Assembly: GCA_949287345.1 (NCBI GenBank)
Contig: CASEGD010000052.1
Coordinates: 1 to 7,186, forward strand
Source of the DNA: an uncultured Phascolarctobacterium sp.
GTDB lineage: Bacteria; Bacillota; Negativicutes; Acidaminococcales; Acidaminococcaceae
Reading direction: 5' to 3'
Length of the DNA stretch: 7,186 nt
The position numbers and the translations under genes are program-made. The notes below the pieces were generated by a model. That model was given only the letters and a program-made list of their open reading frames with translations. It made no database searches and had not been told where the DNA came from. This document shows, piece after piece, positions 5,841 through 7,186 of the stretch; within the stretch, counting starts at the first letter, position 1; every line of letters begins with the position of its first letter.

Positions 5841-6842
5841 CTATTCTGCCTGCAAAGCCTCCCATGCTTCTTCGGCATGTGCCGCAAACATATTGCGGAT
5901 ATTTTTGTTTTCGCCAAGTCCGTGAACATAAGCGTTTACCTTAAAGCCTTTTGCTTCAAGGATGGATTTATGCGAATCTTCTTCAGCGCCTGCCATATCG
6001 TTGTTGGCATGGTCGCCCGCAACCATCATCAACGGCATTAAAGTAACGTTTTTAACGCCGTTTGCTTCAAGTTTGGGGATAACGTCATCCAGTGCAGGCC
6101 AGCCTTCAACGGTGTAAATCATAACCTTGCCGCCGTAAAGCGCATCAAGCTTATCCTGCATAACAGCATAATAAGCGTTGGAAGGGTCCGGCGTACCGTG
6201 TGCCATTACCAGCACAGCGTCCTTTTTGCCAAGGCGCGGCATTTGCGATTTAATTGCCGCCATAGCCTGTTCAACGTCATCGCGCTGTCCTTCCTGCCCC
6301 ATCCAGTACATCAGCGGCGTGCCGATAGTCATTTTTTTGAACTGGGTTTTATACTGGTCATAAACTGCGGTTTTGTAAGCGTATTCCATGCCAGGTATAA
6401 TATCCAGCGAGGTAAGCGCCACGCGGTTGTAACCTTCGGCTTTCAACTGCTGCAAAGCTTCTTCCGGAGTCGGTACGGTAATGCCTTCGTTGGCTTTTAT
6501 TCTGTCGATAATGATGTGCGAAGTAAACGCTACCACAACTTTAGTGCCGGGGTGCTGTGCTTTAATCTCGTTTACGGTTGCGTCAATGGTTTTTGCCCTG
6601 GTTTCAGGGAAGGTTGTGCCAAAACTCATAACCAGAATGGCGTCCTTGTTGGGCTGCGCCAACAGGGCAGGGTCGGTAGTGGTATAAGTGCGCACGCCAA
6701 TTTGCGCTGCCTGCAAAAGCGCAGGCGTAGGTGCTTTAACTTCTTCGCTTAAACTAAATGCTGCCATAGCAGATGTCGATACCCCCGTTAAAAGCATGCA
6801 GGTTACTGCTGCTGCCAAAGATTTTTTACAGTTTGCTTTCAT
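5841..6842 (-). CDS. cbiK: Exported CbiK-family (sirohydrochlorin cobaltochelatase-like) protein
   Basis: A 333-residue CbiK-type class II chelatase. A Sec signal (MKANCKK, hydrophobic core, STSAMA) should be cut after Ala27, so the protein is periplasmic, unlike the cytoplasmic B12-pathway CbiK of about 264 residues in Salmonella. The N-lobe begins at ILVMSFGTTFPETR (69-82). Residues matching the metal-site His-Glu-His of Salmonella CbiK are present: His215 in VMAHGT, Glu246 in YTVEGWP and His278 in MVAGDHANND. His109 in AFTSHIII stands where Salmonella has Gly (from memory). The C-terminus HGLGENKNIRNMFAAH is typical. No cbi genes or cobalamin riboswitch are nearby. Known exported relatives are Desulfovibrio vulgaris CbiK-P and Porphyromonas gingivalis IhtB, both haem-binding. 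Hence a role in haem or metal handling upstream of the importer is more likely than B12 synthesis. The ATG has GGAGG 9 nt upstream. Confidence 0.92.
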   Translation of the reverse strand: MKANCKKSLAAAVTCMLLTGVSTSAMAAFSLSEEVKAPTPALLQAAQIGVRTYTTTDPALLAQPNKDAILVMSFGTTFPETRAKTIDATVNEIKAQHPGTKVVVAFTSHIIIDRIKANEGITVPTPEEALQQLKAEGYNRVALTSLDIIPGMEYAYKTAVYDQYKTQFKKMTIGTPLMYWMGQEGQRDDVEQAMAAIKSQMPRLGKKDAVLVMAHGTPDPSNAYYAVMQDKLDALYGGKVMIYTVEGWPALDDVIPKLEANGVKNVTLMPLMMVAGDHANNDMAGAEEDSHKSILEAKGFKVNAYVHGLGENKNIRNMFAAHAEEAWEALQAE

Positions 6843-6851
6843 AATACTTCG

Positions 6852-6857
6852 CCTCCA
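6852..6857 (-). promoter_or_regulatory. Ribosome binding site of the CbiK-like gene
   Basis: TGGAGG reads toward the ATG at 6842 with 9 nt spacing and is the strongest site in the minus-strand operon. It fits high expression of the exported chelatase. Confidence 0.75.
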
Positions 6858-6930
6858 ACAATGTTAAAATTTATTTAAATTTCCTGTCGTTAAGGCAGGT
6901 GTTTATTTTAAACCAGCTTATGCGGATGAA
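6858..6930 (-). promoter_or_regulatory. AT-rich spacer, possible operon promoter
   Basis: The 88-nt gap between the porin stop and the chelatase ATG is very AT-rich in two blocks (6861-6882 and 6901-6912). A TAAAAT hexamer (minus strand, 6910-6905) resembles a -10 box but has no good -35 partner. The gap is too short for a full cobalamin riboswitch and shows no clear strong terminator. It may hold the operon promoter, or the operon may read through from the porin gene. Confidence 0.3.
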
Positions 6931-7185
6931 TCAGAACATAAAGTACAGTTCGGAGAAGATAGTCTGCGCGTCTTCGTTAGTGGTCTGTGCTTCCATATCC
7001 CAGTAGTTAACCATGCCGACGATGTTCTTGGCAAAGGTGTAGCTTACGCCCACGTTCCAGCCTTTGTAGCCGTCAGCAAAATATTCAGCATCGGTGGTCG
7101 GGTTAATGTAAGCGCTCGGGCTCTGGTCATAGTAGCCTGCGTGGATGCCGTAGCTGCCCGGGGTATCCGCTTCAGCGCCCTTCCA
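6931..7185 (-). CDS. C-terminal end of an outer-membrane beta-barrel porin (5' part outside window)
   Basis: Eighty-four residues are visible in an open frame that runs off the right edge and ends at TGA (6933-6931). The sequence alternates polar and aromatic/hydrophobic residues in strand-like blocks: SYGIHAGYYDQ, GWNVGVSYTFAKNIVGMVNYW and TIFSELYFMF. The final Phe, preceded by aromatic residues, is the C-terminal signal recognised by the BAM machinery. This fits the barrel part of the SLH-domain porins (OmpM-like) common in Negativicutes, but the SLH region would lie outside the window, so the subfamily is inferred. It faces the same way as the chelatase operon, 88 nt upstream. It could be a general porin or a substrate-specific channel for the importer; it does not look like the end of a TonB receptor with confidence either way. 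Confidence 0.8.
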   Translation of the reverse strand, partial: WKGAEADTPGSYGIHAGYYDQSPSAYINPTTDAEYFADGYKGWNVGVSYTFAKNIVGMVNYWDMEAQTTNEDAQTIFSELYFMF

Positions 7186-7186
7186 T

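Noticed and set aside
6198..6752. Open frame of 184 codons on the plus strand
   Set aside because: Antisense to the chelatase gene, with no domain-like sequence.
6883..6899. Possible terminator after the porin gene (CCTG...CAGG)
   Set aside because: Only a 4-bp uninterrupted stem on the minus strand, and the following AT-rich stretch is mixed A and T, so the support is too weak.
6843..6930. Cobalamin riboswitch before the CbiK-like gene
   Set aside because: The spacer is only 88 nt and AT-rich, too short for the full element, and no B12-box-like GC-rich core was seen.

Overview
The window looks like a chromosomal segment of a diderm Firmicute (class Negativicutes; perhaps near Acidaminococcaceae, though the genus is a guess). 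The evidence is mixed. Gene structure and ribosome-binding sites are Firmicute-like, with strong AGGAG or GGAGG sites. There is also an outer-membrane beta-barrel porin ending in Phe, a cleavable Sec signal on a periplasmic chelatase, and a NapH-type membrane ferredoxin paired with a membrane-anchored TlpA thioredoxin. All complete genes look intact. No tRNA, rRNA, IS element, CRISPR array or prophage signal was seen, and no gap between genes exceeds about 100 bases.

Left part, plus strand (1-1313): the 3' part of a polytopic 4Fe-4S membrane protein, cut by the window edge, is followed after 10 nt by a TlpA/ResA-like thioredoxin. They probably form a two-gene redox operon. A strong 11-bp hairpin with a T-run (1322-1360) ends it and also sits at the end of the converging minus-strand operon.

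Centre and right, minus strand (6842 down to 1373): six genes in one direction. In order of transcription they are a secreted CbiK-family chelatase, a lipoprotein substrate-binding protein, a FecCD/BtuC permease, a FepC/BtuD-type ATPase, a second DrrA-like ABC ATPase and an ABC-2 permease. From the binding protein onward the junctions are very tight (9, 1 and 4 nt gaps, then a 1-nt overlap), so the import system and the export-type ABC pair are probably co-transcribed. A 99-nt spacer with a perfect 11-bp inverted repeat separates the chelatase from the binding protein.

Far right, minus strand (7185 down to 6931): the C-terminal 84 residues of an outer-membrane porin, 88 nt upstream of the chelatase gene.

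Working model (inference): this is an iron-chelate or tetrapyrrole (haem-type) acquisition locus. The exported CbiK-like protein handles a tetrapyrrole or metal in the periplasm, the binding protein with FecCD and FecE imports the substrate, and the ABC-2 pair exports something, possibly excess tetrapyrrole. The order chelatase-like protein, binding protein, permease, ATPase recalls the Porphyromonas gingivalis iht (ihtB-ihtE) haem locus as I remember it. The substrate cannot be proved from sequence alone.
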